A stretch of DNA of 29,214 nucleotides. It comes from Sphingomonadales bacterium (lineage in GTDB: Bacteria > Pseudomonadota > Alphaproteobacteria > Sphingomonadales > Sphingomonadaceae). The notes under the pieces are model-generated. The model worked only from the letters and a program-made list of their open reading frames with translations, searched no databases and had not been told where the DNA came from. A program made the position numbers and the translations under genes. The stretch's first letter is position 1. Each line of letters begins with the position of its first letter. This document shows positions 7,921 to 17,170 of this stretch, in pieces. The stretch covers positions 1 through 29,214 of the forward strand of contig JAGPVK010000332.1 of the NCBI GenBank assembly GCA_018067055.1, in the 5' to 3' direction.

Positions 7921-10455
7921 ATGACCGATCAGCGATTCAATCCACTGGCGGCGGACAAACGCTGGCAAACGCGCTGGGCCGAATCGCGCGTGTTCGAGGC
8001 CGATGACGCGAGCAGCAAGCCGCGCAGCTATGTGCTCGAGATGTTTCCCTATCCGTCGGGCCGCATCCACATGGGCCATGTCCGCAATTACACCATGGGC
8101 GATGTGCTCGCTCGTTTCCGGCGGATGCAGGGCTATGAAGTGCTCCACCCGATGGGTTGGGACGCGTTCGGCATGCCGGCGGAAAATGCCGCGATGGAAA
8201 AGAAGGTCCATCCCGGCGAATGGACCAGAGCCAATATCGCATCGATGCGCAGCCAGCTGAAGACTTTGGGCTTTGCCTTTGACTGGAGCCGCGAACTGGC
8301 GACCTGCGATCCCGACTATTATGGCCAGGAACAGGCGCTGTTCATTGACCTGTTCGAGGGCGGGCTGGTCTATCGCAAGGAATCGGCAGTCAACTGGGAT
8401 CCGGTTGACATGACGGTGCTGGCGAACGAGCAGGTGATCGACGGCAAGGGCTGGCGTTCCGGAGCTCAGGTTGAAAAGCGCAAGCTCAGCCAGTGGTTTC
8501 TCAAAATTACCGATTTTGCCGAAGATTTGCTGGCCGGACTGGGTGACCTCAAGGGCTGGCCGGAAAAAGTGCGGCTGATGCAGGAAAACTGGATCGGCAA
8601 GTCGCAAGGACTGCAGTTCCATTTCGATCTGGCGGAAGCGCAAGGCGATATCGCGGCGGTCGAGGTTTTCTCGACGCGGCCGGACACTATTTTCGGGGCG
8701 AGTTTCGTCGCCTTGGCCGCCGATCATCCGCTGGCCCAGAAGCTGGCTGAACAGAATTCGGCGCTCGCGGCCTTTGCTGAAGAATGCAAGGCCGGCGGCA
8801 CAACCGCCGCCGAACTGGAAACGATGGAGAAGAAGGGCTTTGATACCGGCCTGACCGTCTCCCATCCGCTTGATCCCGACTGGCAACTTCCCGTCTATGT
8901 CGCCAATTTCGTGCTGATGGATTATGGCACCGGCGCGGTATTCGGCGTGCCGGCGCATGACCAGCGCGATCTCGACTTTGCCCGCAAATATGATCTGCCG
9001 GTCAAGCGGGTGGTTTCTGATGGCGAGGCAACGGACGCCCTGTTTACCGGTGACGAAGCCTATACCGGGCCCGGCACGATCGTGAACAGCGACATTCTCA
9101 ACGGCATGACCATCGAAGACGCGCAGCAGGCGATCATTGATCGTGCGCAATCCGAAGGCTGGGGCAAGGCCCAGACCACCTGGCGGCTGCGCGACTGGGG
9201 CGTTTCGCGACAGCGTTATTGGGGTACACCAATACCGATCATCCATTGCGATAGCTGCGGTCCAGTGCCGGTTCCCAAGGACCAGCTCCCGGTTGTCCTG
9301 CCGGAAGATATTGATTTTGAAACGCCAGGCAATCCGCTGGAGCGGCACGCGACGTGGAAGCATATCGACTGCCCCAAATGCAGTGCAGCAGCGCGACGCG
9401 AGACCGATACGCTCGATACATTTGTCGACAGCAGCTGGTATTTCCTGCGCTTTGCCAGCCAGCCGGATGACCGGCCCTTTGATCCCGATGTGGTGAAACA
9501 GTGGCTGCCGGTGACGCAATATATCGGCGGCGTCGAACATGCGATCCTGCATCTGCTCTATGCGCGATTCTGGACGCGGGCGCTGGCGAGCATCGGCAAG
9601 CTGGACTTTGCCGAACCGTTCGAGAGCCTGTTCACGCAGGGCATGGTGACGCATGAAACCTACAAGCATGGCGACGGCAGCTGGCTGTCTCCGGACGAAG
9701 TCGAAAAAAACGGTGCCGACTGGACGATGATCGCCGACGGGTCCCCGGTCACCACCGGTCGGGTCGAGAAAATGTCGAAGTCGAAAAAGAACGTCATCGA
9801 CCCCGATCCGATCATCGAGCAATATGGCGCCGATGCGGTGCGTTTCTTCATGCTCTCCGACAGCCCGCCCGAGCGCGACCTGCCCTGGTCCGAGGCCGGC
9901 ATTGAAGGCAGCTGGCGCTTTGTCCAGCGTCTCTGGCGGTTGTTCCTGTCCGTCACCGATGCTGCCGATGCACCGGTAGTCGAGGACAAGCCGTTGCAGC
10001 GCAAATTGCACCAGACCATCGCCGGGGTGGCACAGGATGTCGAGGCGCTGTCGTTCAACAAGGCAGTCGCCAAGATTTTCGAACTGGTCAATCTGATCGA
10101 AAAATCCGCCCCATCGGCGGATCGCAATAATGCGGTCAGGGCGCTTGCCCGGATCGTCGCGCCGATGGTCCCGCATATCGCCGAAGAAGCCTGGGCACTG
10201 CTGGGTGAGACCGATCTGATCGCCAACGCACCATGGCCCGACGTGGACGAAAGCCTGCTGGTCGAGGATGAAGTCACCATTGCGATTCAGGTGCGTGGCA
10301 AGCTCCGCGATACGATTACCGTTGCCAAGGGCAGCAGCAAGGAACAGCTCGAAGAACTTGCTCTGGCGTCCGAGAAGGTGCAGCGTAGTCTTGATGGAGC
10401 CGAGATAAAAAAGGTGATTGTTGTGCCCGACCGACTGGTCAATATCGTTATATGA
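7921..10455 (+). CDS. leuS: Leucyl-tRNA synthetase
   Basis: LeuS is a class I aminoacyl-tRNA synthetase that charges tRNA-Leu with leucine. The 844-residue protein has the HIGH-type signature as HMGH at residues 50-53 in [16 protein letters not shown], an inserted editing (CP1) domain in the middle ([20 protein letters not shown] and [15 protein letters not shown]), WYFLRFASQ in the catalytic core, and the ATP-binding loop KMSKS at residues 617-621. A C-terminal tRNA-binding domain follows ([12 protein letters not shown]). Length is normal and no disruption is seen. Only a weak G-rich stretch (GGGG) precedes the ATG. The stop overlaps the lptE start (ATGA). Confidence 0.98.
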   Translation: MTDQRFNPLAADKRWQTRWAESRVFEADDASSKPRSYVLEMFPYPSGRIHMGHVRNYTMGDVLARFRRMQGYEVLHPMGWDAFGMPAENAAMEKKVHPGEWTRANIASMRSQLKTLGFAFDWSRELATCDPDYYGQEQALFIDLFEGGLVYRKESAVNWDPVDMTVLANEQVIDGKGWRSGAQVEKRKLSQWFLKITDFAEDLLAGLGDLKGWPEKVRLMQENWIGKSQGLQFHFDLAEAQGDIAAVEVFSTRPDTIFGASFVALAADHPLAQKLAEQNSALAAFAEECKAGGTTAAELETMEKKGFDTGLTVSHPLDPDWQLPVYVANFVLMDYGTGAVFGVPAHDQRDLDFARKYDLPVKRVVSDGEATDALFTGDEAYTGPGTIVNSDILNGMTIEDAQQAIIDRAQSEGWGKAQTTWRLRDWGVSRQRYWGTPIPIIHCDSCGPVPVPKDQLPVVLPEDIDFETPGNPLERHATWKHIDCPKCSAAARRETDTLDTFVDSSWYFLRFASQPDDRPFDPDVVKQWLPVTQYIGGVEHAILHLLYARFWTRALASIGKLDFAEPFESLFTQGMVTHETYKHGDGSWLSPDEVEKNGADWTMIADGSPVTTGRVEKMSKSKKNVIDPDPIIEQYGADAVRFFMLSDSPPERDLPWSEAGIEGSWRFVQRLWRLFLSVTDAADAPVVEDKPLQRKLHQTIAGVAQDVEALSFNKAVAKIFELVNLIEKSAPSADRNNAVRALARIVAPMVPHIAEEAWALLGETDLIANAPWPDVDESLLVEDEVTIAIQVRGKLRDTITVAKGSSKEQLEELALASEKVQRSLDGAEIKKVIVVPDRLVNIVI

Positions 10456-10973
10456 CGCGCATGATCGCCCGGATTGCCACGCTTGTGGCCTTGTCCGCTC
10501 TGCTGGCTGGCTGTAATTTGCGTCCGCTTTATGCGGGGGGAACCAGCGGCGTGGTTGCCAGCGAACTCGGCAATGTCGAGATTGAGCCGATCGCCGGCAA
10601 GGCCGGCTGGTTGCTGCGCAATGCGCTCAAGGATCAGCTCGAAGCGTTTGAGGGACAAGAGGCAAAATATCGCCTGACGGTTGCCCTGGAAGACAAGATT
10701 GCCGGCTTTGGCGTGCGCAGCGACGACCGGATCACCCGCGAGCGCAGAACCTTGCGGGCCCGCTATCAGCTGGTCCGGCTTTCCGATTCGGTCGTCGTGC
10801 TGGATGCAACGGCGGGTTCGGATGCCGGGATCGACGTGGTGTCTTCGGAATATGCGACGCTTGCCGCGGAGGACACCGCGCTGGAAAACCTGGCGAATCG
10901 GGTGTCCAATCAGATTGTGACGCGGCTTTCTCTGTTCGCCCGGACCGAGGCCAACACGTCACCGGAACCATGA
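10452..10973 (+). CDS. lptE: LPS-assembly lipoprotein LptE
   Basis: LptE is the outer-membrane lipoprotein plug of the LptD translocon that inserts lipopolysaccharide in the outer leaflet. The 173-residue protein has a lipoprotein signal peptide with lipobox LLAGC (acylated Cys at residue 21), directly followed by the family hallmark NLRPLY. The mature part contains [15 protein letters not shown], then [14 protein letters not shown], typical of alphaproteobacterial LptE. The ATG overlaps the leuS stop and the TGA overlaps the holA start. The leuS-lptE-holA order is common in proteobacteria and supports the assignment where sequence identity in this family is low. Confidence 0.9.
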   Translation: MTRMIARIATLVALSALLAGCNLRPLYAGGTSGVVASELGNVEIEPIAGKAGWLLRNALKDQLEAFEGQEAKYRLTVALEDKIAGFGVRSDDRITRERRTLRARYQLVRLSDSVVVLDATAGSDAGIDVVSSEYATLAAEDTALENLANRVSNQIVTRLSLFARTEANTSPEP

Positions 10974-11998
10974 AGGTCAAACCGGAGGACATTGTCAGGC
11001 GCTATCACAGCGCTAGCGCTGCATCCCGATTGATCCTGTTGTGCGGCCCCAATGTCACCCGTTGCCAGGCGCTGGTCGAAGAACTGGTGCAGCCTCTGGC
11101 GCAATCGGCGGAACGGGTCGATATGACCATCTCCGATATCAGCGACCGACCGGGTCGGCTGAACGACGAAGCCAATTCTGCCTCGCTGTTCGGCGACAAG
11201 CGCTTCATCGTGTTGCGATTGAACAGCGGCGAAGCGGTCCGCGCTACGGCGGCGATTGAAAATCTTCTGGCGAGCGAGACCAGTGGCGATCCCGTGTTTG
11301 TCGTTGCGCCCGGCATGGGTGACAAGACCGCGCTGGCAAAAACCATCATCAAGGCACCGGATGCGTTGATCGCAACCTGTTATGAAACGACGCCTGAACA
11401 GGCGACGGCGGCGATCATGACCATGGCCAAGCACGAGGGGCTTCGGCTGAGCCGGGAAATGGCGCAGGAAATCGCCATTCTGACTAGCAATGATCTGGTG
11501 CTGGCCCGCATGGAAGTCGAGAAGATTGCGCTGTATCTCGATGCCACACCCGATAATCCGCAGGCACCGGAAGCCGATATTCTGCTGTTGCTCGGTGCAG
11601 AGAATGACGAAGAGGATATCAACCTGCTGATCCATGCCGCGCTCAATGGCGATGCCACCCGGTTGGCACAGGAAATCGCCGACGCGCGTGCGCAGGGGAT
11701 CAGCGAGATTGGCCTGATCCGGATCATGCTCCGTCATCTGACCAAGCTCGCGGAGCTGCGCAGCAAGGTCGACAAGGGCGGCAATGTCGATTCCGTTGCC
11801 GGACATCCCAGCGTCTTTTTCAAGGAACAGAAACATTTCAAGCGGCAGCTGCGAATCTGGTCGTCGGCCCATATCGCTCGCCTGATCGAGCGAATCTTGC
11901 AGCTGGAGATAGCGATGAAAAGCAGTGGTCAGCCAGACCAGGTGCTGCTCGAGGAAGAATTATTATTGATCGCCCGCAAGGCGGCGAGCAGCCGCTAG
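10970..11998 (+). CDS. holA: DNA polymerase III delta subunit
   Basis: HolA is the clamp-loader subunit that opens the beta sliding clamp during replication. The 342-residue length is typical. Recognisable parts are the N-terminal ATPase-like domain with a degenerate P-loop region (LILLCGPNVTRC), the segment SLFGDKRFIVLRL characteristic of delta, LASNDL-like ILTSNDLVLARMEVEKIALYL in the middle domain, and a C-terminal collar domain ending VLLEEELLLIARKA. It starts by ATGA overlap with lptE. The gene is convergent with the DUF4402 gene with a 1-bp gap. Confidence 0.95.
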   Translation: MKVKPEDIVRRYHSASAASRLILLCGPNVTRCQALVEELVQPLAQSAERVDMTISDISDRPGRLNDEANSASLFGDKRFIVLRLNSGEAVRATAAIENLLASETSGDPVFVVAPGMGDKTALAKTIIKAPDALIATCYETTPEQATAAIMTMAKHEGLRLSREMAQEIAILTSNDLVLARMEVEKIALYLDATPDNPQAPEADILLLLGAENDEEDINLLIHAALNGDATRLAQEIADARAQGISEIGLIRIMLRHLTKLAELRSKVDKGGNVDSVAGHPSVFFKEQKHFKRQLRIWSSAHIARLIERILQLEIAMKSSGQPDQVLLEEELLLIARKAASSR

Positions 11999-11999
11999 C

Positions 12000-12545
12000 T
12001 CACTCATAATCGGCGGTGATCGCAATCCGGCCGCGAAACTGGCCGCTGGCGTCACCGCGAACGCGCAACTGACCGCCAAAGGCAAAGGTCAGCCGCCCGG
12101 TCTGGTCCAGTCTGGCCAGTTCCGGCAGATTGGTTTCGAGCTTCTCCAGCTCCGCTGTCGAACCATTGGGTGCGCTCAGCTGAATCCGTTCTGGCAGGAA
12201 GATTCTTACGGTGCGGCCCGGCTCGCCGGTCAGTCGCCCTTCGCCGTGCAGCGCCATCCCGCCGAGATTGGCAATGCTGCCTCGAATCTGACGGTTACCG
12301 GACATCGGATCGATGCTGACCACGCCACCGCTGTTGCCGAGCACGGCCAGGCGCGAGAAATCCAGGTCGGTGGTAATTTCAATCTGCAACGGAATTTCCG
12401 ACTTTCCGGAAGTCGTTTTGGCAAGGCCGAACGGTTCGGGGCTGGTCGCACACAGGCGGCATTGGGCATGCAAAACCTCTGGCAGAAATGCCAGGGATAC
12501 GGTCATGAATGCTCCGATCAGCAAGGATTTTGCCACCATGTTCAT
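12000..12545 (-). CDS. DUF4402 domain secreted protein
   Basis: The 181-residue product has a Sec signal peptide (about residues 1-28, hydrophobic core LLIGAFMTVSLAFLP, cleavage near LHAQ). The mature protein starts with CRLC, a two-cysteine motif that could form a disulfide or bind a metal, and continues with LQIEITTDLDFSRLAVLG, GGVVSIDPMSGNRQI and TVRIFLPERIQLSAPNG, an all-beta pattern matching DUF4402, a domain of unknown function with a pilin- or adhesin-like look. Two ATGs (residues 1 and 3) are possible starts with no clear ribosome-binding site. It stands alone, convergent with holA and divergent from msrB. Confidence 0.75.
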   Translation of the reverse strand: MNMVAKSLLIGAFMTVSLAFLPEVLHAQCRLCATSPEPFGLAKTTSGKSEIPLQIEITTDLDFSRLAVLGNSGGVVSIDPMSGNRQIRGSIANLGGMALHGEGRLTGEPGRTVRIFLPERIQLSAPNGSTAELEKLETNLPELARLDQTGRLTFAFGGQLRVRGDASGQFRGRIAITADYE

Positions 12546-12660
12546 AGTCGCACATCATGGCGATCTATGCCTAATATCCGGTTAAGCACCACGTTTGACC
12601 GGAATGATTCTCTTCGCCAGACCGCTTGACCGGCTGCCTGCAAGCGCCCATTTAACAAAA

Positions 12661-13059
12661 ATGGAAAAAACAATATTGAGCGACGAAGAATGGCGGCAAC
12701 AGCTGTCTCCGGAACAATTTCATGTGCTGCGCGAAGCGGGTACCGAGCGGCCGTTCACCGGCGCGCTGAACACCGAATATCGCGAGGGTGAATTTTTCTG
12801 CGCCGGTTGCGGCAGTAAATTGTTTGAATCGAACAGCAAGTTTGACAGCGGCTGCGGCTGGCCAAGCTTCGACGCACCTGCCGATTCAGAAGCGGTCACC
12901 GAGATCGAGGACAATAGTCTTGGCATGCGCCGGGTGGAGATTCGCTGTTCGACCTGCGACGGCCATCTCGGCCATGTGTTTCCCGACGGACCGACGGAAA
13001 CCGGCCTGCGCTATTGCATGAACAGCGCCGCGATGGCGTTCGAACCCAAGCCGGAATGA
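12661..13059 (+). CDS. msrB: Peptide-methionine (R)-S-oxide reductase
   Basis: MsrB repairs the R-epimer of methionine sulfoxide in proteins. From the ATG at 12661 the product is 132 residues, close to the family norm. The upstream in-frame start at 12595 would add 22 residues that match nothing. Zinc ligands are two CxxC pairs: Cys47/Cys50 (CAGC) and Cys96/Cys99 (CSTC). The catalytic residue is Cys119 in RYCMNS. Substrate-pocket motifs SGCGWPSF (63-70) and GHLGHVF (101-107) are intact. No Shine-Dalgarno is visible in front of the chosen ATG. It lacks a signal peptide, so it is cytoplasmic, and it has no fused MsrA domain. Confidence 0.94.
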   Translation: MEKTILSDEEWRQQLSPEQFHVLREAGTERPFTGALNTEYREGEFFCAGCGSKLFESNSKFDSGCGWPSFDAPADSEAVTEIEDNSLGMRRVEIRCSTCDGHLGHVFPDGPTETGLRYCMNSAAMAFEPKPE

Positions 13060-13126
13060 TTTTCCCGTGCTTCCCCGTTCAGCCTGCAGTAAGGGGCCAA
13101 CACGCTAGAAAATCGTAAGTTACGTA

Positions 13127-13132
13127 TATAAT
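13127..13132 (+). promoter_or_regulatory. Candidate -10 element for the penicillin-binding protein gene
   Basis: A perfect TATAAT ends 13 bp before the ATG at 13146, with GGTGGA between as a possible ribosome-binding site. No recognisable -35 hexamer lies 16-18 bp upstream, and the implied leader is very short. Confidence 0.3.
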
Positions 13133-13145
13133 TGGGTGGATCAAT

Positions 13146-15278
13146 ATGGCGCGGGCCAATAAACGCAATGATAAGCAAGGGCCAGTGCGCAAATGGCTGT
13201 GGCGGCTGGCCAAGACCGGCCTGGTTGTCGGTTTACTCGGTGCGATTGCCCTGGTGGTTGCGGTATTGGTGGTCCGTTCCTCCCTGCCCGGCTTCGAGGA
13301 TCTGAAGTCTTCCCCCAATGGCCAGATGATCCGGGTGTTGGATGTGAACGGCAAAGAGCTGTTCTCGATGGGCCCGAGCTATGGCGAGTGGCTGCAATAT
13401 GCAGATATTCCGGACGTCATGAAAGCCGCCATGGTTGCCGTCGAGGACCGGCGCTACGAGAGCCATCTGGGCGTGGATCCGATCGGCATCGCCCGATCGT
13501 TGCAGGTCCGGATGCAGCGCGGCCATTGGGCCCAGGGCGGGTCGACCATCACCCAGCAGCTGGCCCGGAACGTGTTTCTGAATAATGACCGGACCTTTGG
13601 CCGGAAAGGCCGGGAGATATTGCTGGCGCTGGCAATGGAACGGAAATTTTCCAAGGAACAGATTCTCGAGCTTTATCTGAACAAGGTTTATTACGGCGGC
13701 GGCGCCTATGGCATTGATGCCGCGTCTCGCCGCTTCTTCGCCCATGGTGCCAGAGATCTCAAGCTGGCCGAAGCAGCGATCATCGCCGGTCTGGTCAAGG
13801 CGCCGTCGCGTTACTCGCCGACCGCCGACGCGACAGCGGCAATCGGGCGGGCAACGGTGGTTCTGGAAGTGATGCAGGATGCTGGTGCCATTTCTGCCGA
13901 CGAAGCGGCGAATGCCAATCCCGCCGCAGTAAAGCTGGCGCCCGAACCCCGGCAGAACAGCGTGCGCTATTTTACCGACTGGGCGTTGCCGCAACTGGAC
14001 CTGCTGATCGACGAAACCGTAGAGCCAATCGAGGTCTGGACAACTCTGGATCTCGACATGCAGCGTACCGCTACGGCGGCGATTCAGGCGAACGTGCCAA
14101 GCGGCGCGCAAGGCGCATTGGTGGCGATCGACCGCGACGGAGCGGTGCGCGCCATGGTCGGCGGAACCGATTATGTCACTTCCAACTATAACCGCGCCAC
14201 CCAGGCGGTCCGCCAGCCGGGGTCGGCCTGGAAAGTATTCGTCTATATGGCGGCGCTGGAAGCCGGCTATACGCCCGATGACAAGGTAACCGACGAGCCA
14301 ATTACGATTGGCAACTGGACACCCCGCAACAGCGGTGATCGCTATGCCGGAGAAATCGATGTCCGCACAGCGTTCGCTTTTTCCAAAAACACCGTCGCGG
14401 CGGCGATCGGCAATGATATCGGGACGTCCTCTATTGCCAATATGGCGCGCCGTTTTGGCATCACCACTCCGATTGATACCAATCCGTCGATGGTGCTCGG
14501 CACCTCCGATGTACGGGTGCTCGACATGACCCGCGCCTTTGCATCGATCAGCGCAAAGGGCGTCGCGATCACGCCGTTCGGCATCACCAAGGTGCAAACG
14601 ATGAAGGGCGATGTCCTGTATCAGAGCAAATTTGACGGCAGTCGCGTGCTTGTGGATCCGTGGGTGGCCGCTGGCATTACCGACCTGATGCAGACCGCCG
14701 TCAACACCGGCACCGGACGGGCAGCCCAGATTGGCAGACCGGTGGCCGGCAAGACCGGGACCACCAGCAGCAACAAGGATGGCTGGTTCCTGGGATTCTC
14801 GAGTGGTTTGACCACGGGAGTCTGGATGGGCCGCGATGATGCAAAACCGGTGGGCGGACTGCAGGGGGGACGGGCTCCGGCCGCTGCCTTCGCTCAGTTC
14901 ATGAAAGCGGCAGTTGCCAATCGCAAGGTCGAGAAATTCGATACCGAGCTGGTCTTGCCGGAATGGCAGCTAGAGCCGGACGAGGGCGAAATTTTCGGAG
15001 CACCCGAAGACGGTATTTACGTCGACGAAAATGGCATGCCGATCGAAACCGGTCGCGGCGTCGAATATGATCTGGAAGGCGGCGAGGCCGCCGATAGTCC
15101 CCGGCTGGACCAGGACTGGATTGACTCGGTACTCGGTCGCGGCGGCGATCCGGCTCCCCGCAAACCGGATGCGGCGAAAAAGCCCGAACCGGCGCCGGTC
15201 AAGAAACCGAAACCACAACCACCGCAAAATCAGCCCGAATCGCTGATCCCAGAAGCGGCCCGGATAGAACCGCAATAG
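13146..15278 (+). CDS. Class A penicillin-binding protein (glycosyltransferase/transpeptidase)
   Basis: This bifunctional peptidoglycan synthase polymerises lipid II and cross-links the peptides in the periplasm. The 710-residue protein has a short basic cytosolic tail, one membrane anchor (about 22-45) and a GT51 domain with catalytic Glu100 in EDRRYESH, GGSTITQQL at 131-139, and then KFSKEQILELYLNKVYYGGG. The transpeptidase domain has Ser360-x-x-Lys363 (GSAWK), the SKN triad at 413-415 and KTG at 536-538. The last 50 residues are a Pro/Lys-rich tail with repeated KP units, probably disordered. Architecture resembles the PBP1 group found in sphingomonads; whether it is the PBP1a- or PBP1b-type enzyme cannot be decided. 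It is convergent with the YgjP-like gene. Confidence 0.93.
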   Translation: MARANKRNDKQGPVRKWLWRLAKTGLVVGLLGAIALVVAVLVVRSSLPGFEDLKSSPNGQMIRVLDVNGKELFSMGPSYGEWLQYADIPDVMKAAMVAVEDRRYESHLGVDPIGIARSLQVRMQRGHWAQGGSTITQQLARNVFLNNDRTFGRKGREILLALAMERKFSKEQILELYLNKVYYGGGAYGIDAASRRFFAHGARDLKLAEAAIIAGLVKAPSRYSPTADATAAIGRATVVLEVMQDAGAISADEAANANPAAVKLAPEPRQNSVRYFTDWALPQLDLLIDETVEPIEVWTTLDLDMQRTATAAIQANVPSGAQGALVAIDRDGAVRAMVGGTDYVTSNYNRATQAVRQPGSAWKVFVYMAALEAGYTPDDKVTDEPITIGNWTPRNSGDRYAGEIDVRTAFAFSKNTVAAAIGNDIGTSSIANMARRFGITTPIDTNPSMVLGTSDVRVLDMTRAFASISAKGVAITPFGITKVQTMKGDVLYQSKFDGSRVLVDPWVAAGITDLMQTAVNTGTGRAAQIGRPVAGKTGTTSSNKDGWFLGFSSGLTTGVWMGRDDAKPVGGLQGGRAPAAAFAQFMKAAVANRKVEKFDTELVLPEWQLEPDEGEIFGAPEDGIYVDENGMPIETGRGVEYDLEGGEAADSPRLDQDWIDSVLGRGGDPAPRKPDAAKKPEPAPVKKPKPQPPQNQPESLIPEAARIEPQ

Positions 15279-15287
15279 CGATCCGGG

Positions 15288-16034
15288 TCAATCGGCCGGC
15301 AGCGGTTGCCGCTCGACACCCACCATATGCAGACCACGGCCGTGATCCTTGAGCCAGCGGTCGGCGACCCGGCGATCCGATTCATATATCTGGTCGAGCA
15401 AAGCGTAGAATCGCCGACTATGATCCATATGTCTGAGATGGGCCACTTCATGCGCCACCACCGACCGGCGCACAAGCGGTGGTGCCATGACCAGTCGCCA
15501 ATTCAACCGGATCGACTGGCGACCGGAGCAACTGCCCCAGCGCCGCCGCGCATCGCCAACCGCGAGCTTTGGCAAATCCGTACCGGCTTCTGTGCAATAA
15601 AATTGGAGATCTTCGGCAAAAATCATGCGGGCCTGGGTCCTGAGCCAGCGAAGGATGCGGGCCTCGACATGTTCAGCGGGTCCGCCGAGCCGGATTTCGT
15701 CTTCCACGAGCAGCGGTGAGCGCGCAAATTCCGGCGACCATCTGATGATATACGGCTCCCCCAGAAACGCGATCTGTGAGCCATGCTCGACCGGAACCGG
15801 CGGCACGGCTTCGGCAAAGCGAGCGTTGAGCCAGTCGGATTTCGATTGGGCGAAGCGCAGCGCCTGTTGTTCCGAAGCATAAGCCGGCACGGTAAGGCGG
15901 ACGACGCCTTTGACCGTATCTGCTGAAACAATGATCGACCGGGCCTGCTTCGATCGCCGCAACTGGAGCGGATAGCTGACCCCGTCGAGGTTGATGGCGA
16001 GCGCCTCGGAACGGGCTGAGCTAAAAAGGCGCAT
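15288..16034 (-). CDS. YgjP/DUF45-family zinc metallopeptidase-like protein
   Basis: The 248-residue cytosolic protein has the DUF45 (YgjP/WrbN-type, SprT-like) domain. WGSCS at 176-180 is a family signature. The zinc site HEVAH spans residues 205-209, with a probable third ligand in the following HMDHS (His212 or His215), and the C-terminal part of the domain (RFYALLDQIY) follows. The N-terminal 130 residues form the usual beta-rich half (LRRSKQARSIIVSADT). Substrates of this family are poorly known. The ATG lies inside the preceding ycgN-like gene (14-bp overlap), so it is the third gene of a coupled Sco1-YcgN-YgjP operon. Confidence 0.88.
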   Translation of the reverse strand: MRLFSSARSEALAINLDGVSYPLQLRRSKQARSIIVSADTVKGVVRLTVPAYASEQQALRFAQSKSDWLNARFAEAVPPVPVEHGSQIAFLGEPYIIRWSPEFARSPLLVEDEIRLGGPAEHVEARILRWLRTQARMIFAEDLQFYCTEAGTDLPKLAVGDARRRWGSCSGRQSIRLNWRLVMAPPLVRRSVVAHEVAHLRHMDHSRRFYALLDQIYESDRRVADRWLKDHGRGLHMVGVERQPLPAD

Positions 16035-16467
16035 CGATGATATGCTGTTCTAGCGGCCCGGCCTTGCTTTCCGGTATGACCTTGCCGCGGATCGACTTGC
16101 CAGCCGCATGGATCGATTCACGGTCACCGGAGACCAGATAATGCCAGGAAGGCAAGGGCAGGCCACGCGCCCGCAATTTATAGGTGCAACTGTCCGGCAG
16201 CCAGTCAAACTCCTCCAGCTTGTTCCGGGTCAGCCGCACACAATCGGGGACATGAAACTTGCGGTGGCGATAATCGCTGCACTGTGCGCTCTGAAGGTCG
16301 AGCAATTTGCAGGCGATATTGGTCATGTAGATCTGACCGTCATCTTCATCCTCTGCTTTCAGCAAACAGCATTTGCCGCAGCCGTCGCACAAGGCTTCCC
16401 ACTGCCCGCGATCCAGCGATTCGAGCGGCGCTTCCCAGAACGGCTGAGTGGAACCTATCGCACCCAT
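16021..16467 (-). CDS. YcgN-family (UPF0260) cysteine-cluster protein
   Basis: The 148-residue protein belongs to the YcgN/UPF0260 family of YkgJ-type putative zinc- or iron-chelating proteins. The hallmark cluster CDGCGKCC has cysteines at residues 27, 30, 33 and 34, and further cysteines occur in NIACKLLDL, AQCSDY, VPDCVRL and DSCTYKLRARG, all typical positions. LPSWHYLVSGDRE near the C-terminal third is also conserved in the family. The biochemical function is unknown. The gene overlaps the Sco1 gene by 13 bp at its start and the DUF45 gene by 14 bp at its end, so translation is probably coupled through all three. Confidence 0.92.
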   Translation of the reverse strand: MGAIGSTQPFWEAPLESLDRGQWEALCDGCGKCCLLKAEDEDDGQIYMTNIACKLLDLQSAQCSDYRHRKFHVPDCVRLTRNKLEEFDWLPDSCTYKLRARGLPLPSWHYLVSGDRESIHAAGKSIRGKVIPESKAGPLEQHIIDAPF

Positions 16468-17087
16468 CGGTTAATGTCGTCCGCGACCTGCTGAGGGGTG
16501 CCATCAAAGGGCAGCAGCGCCAGCGGCTCTCCTTCCGGTCCGAACAAATAGGCCTGCCGGCTATGGTCCACCAGATATTCGCTCGATCCCTCGTCCTTGC
16601 GAACATCATAAATGATCAGATATTTTTTGGCGACAGCGGCGATTTCCTCGGGCGTGCCGGTCAGACCGATCAGCCGCGGATGGAAAGCGGCCACATATTG
16701 TTTCAACACAGCGGGTGTGTCGCGCCCGGGATCCACCGATATGAAAATCGGCTGGATTTTGTCGCTCAGGGCGGGATTCTCTTTTTCGGCCTGCTTCAAT
16801 CCGAGCATGATATTGGCCAGATCGACCGGACACACGTCCGGGCAATAGCTGTAGCCGAAATACATGATGCGATATTTGCCCTTGAACTGTGTGTCAGAGG
16901 TTTTGCCTCCATCCTGGTTGGTCAGGGTGAAAGAGCCACCGATCTTTGCCCCCGCAAGCGGCGGTTCTCCATTGGCGGAAACGCTGCCGTCCGGTGCAGG
17001 ATTGCAGGCAGCCATCAGCGTCAGCAGCCCGGCGACCAGGATCATTTTTACTTTGTTGGTGATATTGTTCATTACGCGGCCAGACAT
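16455..17087 (-). CDS. SCO1/SenC-family copper-binding lipoprotein
   Basis: This thioredoxin-fold protein is expected to deliver copper to, or reduce, the CuA site of cytochrome c oxidase in the periplasm. The 210-residue form has a lipobox LMAAC with acylated Cys28. The copper-binding CxxxC is Cys82/Cys86 in FGYSYCPDVCPVDL, and the distal copper ligand is His175 in YLVDHSRQAYLF. FISVDPGRDTPAVLKQY is the standard family segment. In-frame ATGs at 17072 (residue 6) and 17045 (residue 15) would give more typical signal-peptide starts; no ribosome-binding site decides between them. It is the first gene of the overlapping Sco1-YcgN-YgjP operon and is divergent from the ankyrin gene. Confidence 0.92.
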   Translation of the reverse strand: MSGRVMNNITNKVKMILVAGLLTLMAACNPAPDGSVSANGEPPLAGAKIGGSFTLTNQDGGKTSDTQFKGKYRIMYFGYSYCPDVCPVDLANIMLGLKQAEKENPALSDKIQPIFISVDPGRDTPAVLKQYVAAFHPRLIGLTGTPEEIAAVAKKYLIIYDVRKDEGSSEYLVDHSRQAYLFGPEGEPLALLPFDGTPQQVADDINRWVR

Positions 17088-17097
17088 GGTCTGCTAG

Positions 17098-17126
17098 TTG
17101 ATCAATTTCAACAGATAATTGATAAG
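17098..17126 (+). promoter_or_regulatory. Promoter candidate for the exported ankyrin protein
   Basis: TTGATC (17098-17103) and GATAAG (17121-17126) are separated by exactly 17 bp, each matching four of six consensus bases. The -35 sits in the 8-bp palindrome TTGATCAA. The region is the 83-bp gap between the divergent Sco1 and ankyrin genes, so a promoter is expected here. Confidence 0.35.
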
Positions 17127-17170
17127 CGGCGCAGACAGCAGATATCGGGAAAGACTCGCCGGTTAATGAA

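Noticed and set aside
7501..10176. 891-codon open frame on the minus strand
   Set aside because: It lies antisense to leuS, which has every expected motif. The translation is rich in His, Arg and Gly with no family resemblance, typical of a high-GC shadow frame.
10910..11872. 320-codon minus-strand frame
   Set aside because: Antisense to holA; no recognisable domain and no ribosome-binding site.
12595..12640. Two TTGACC hexamers before msrB as promoters
   Set aside because: No acceptable -10 element lies 16-18 bp downstream of either copy.
13233..14597. 454-codon minus-strand frame
   Set aside because: Antisense to the class A penicillin-binding protein with intact catalytic motifs; no independent coding evidence.
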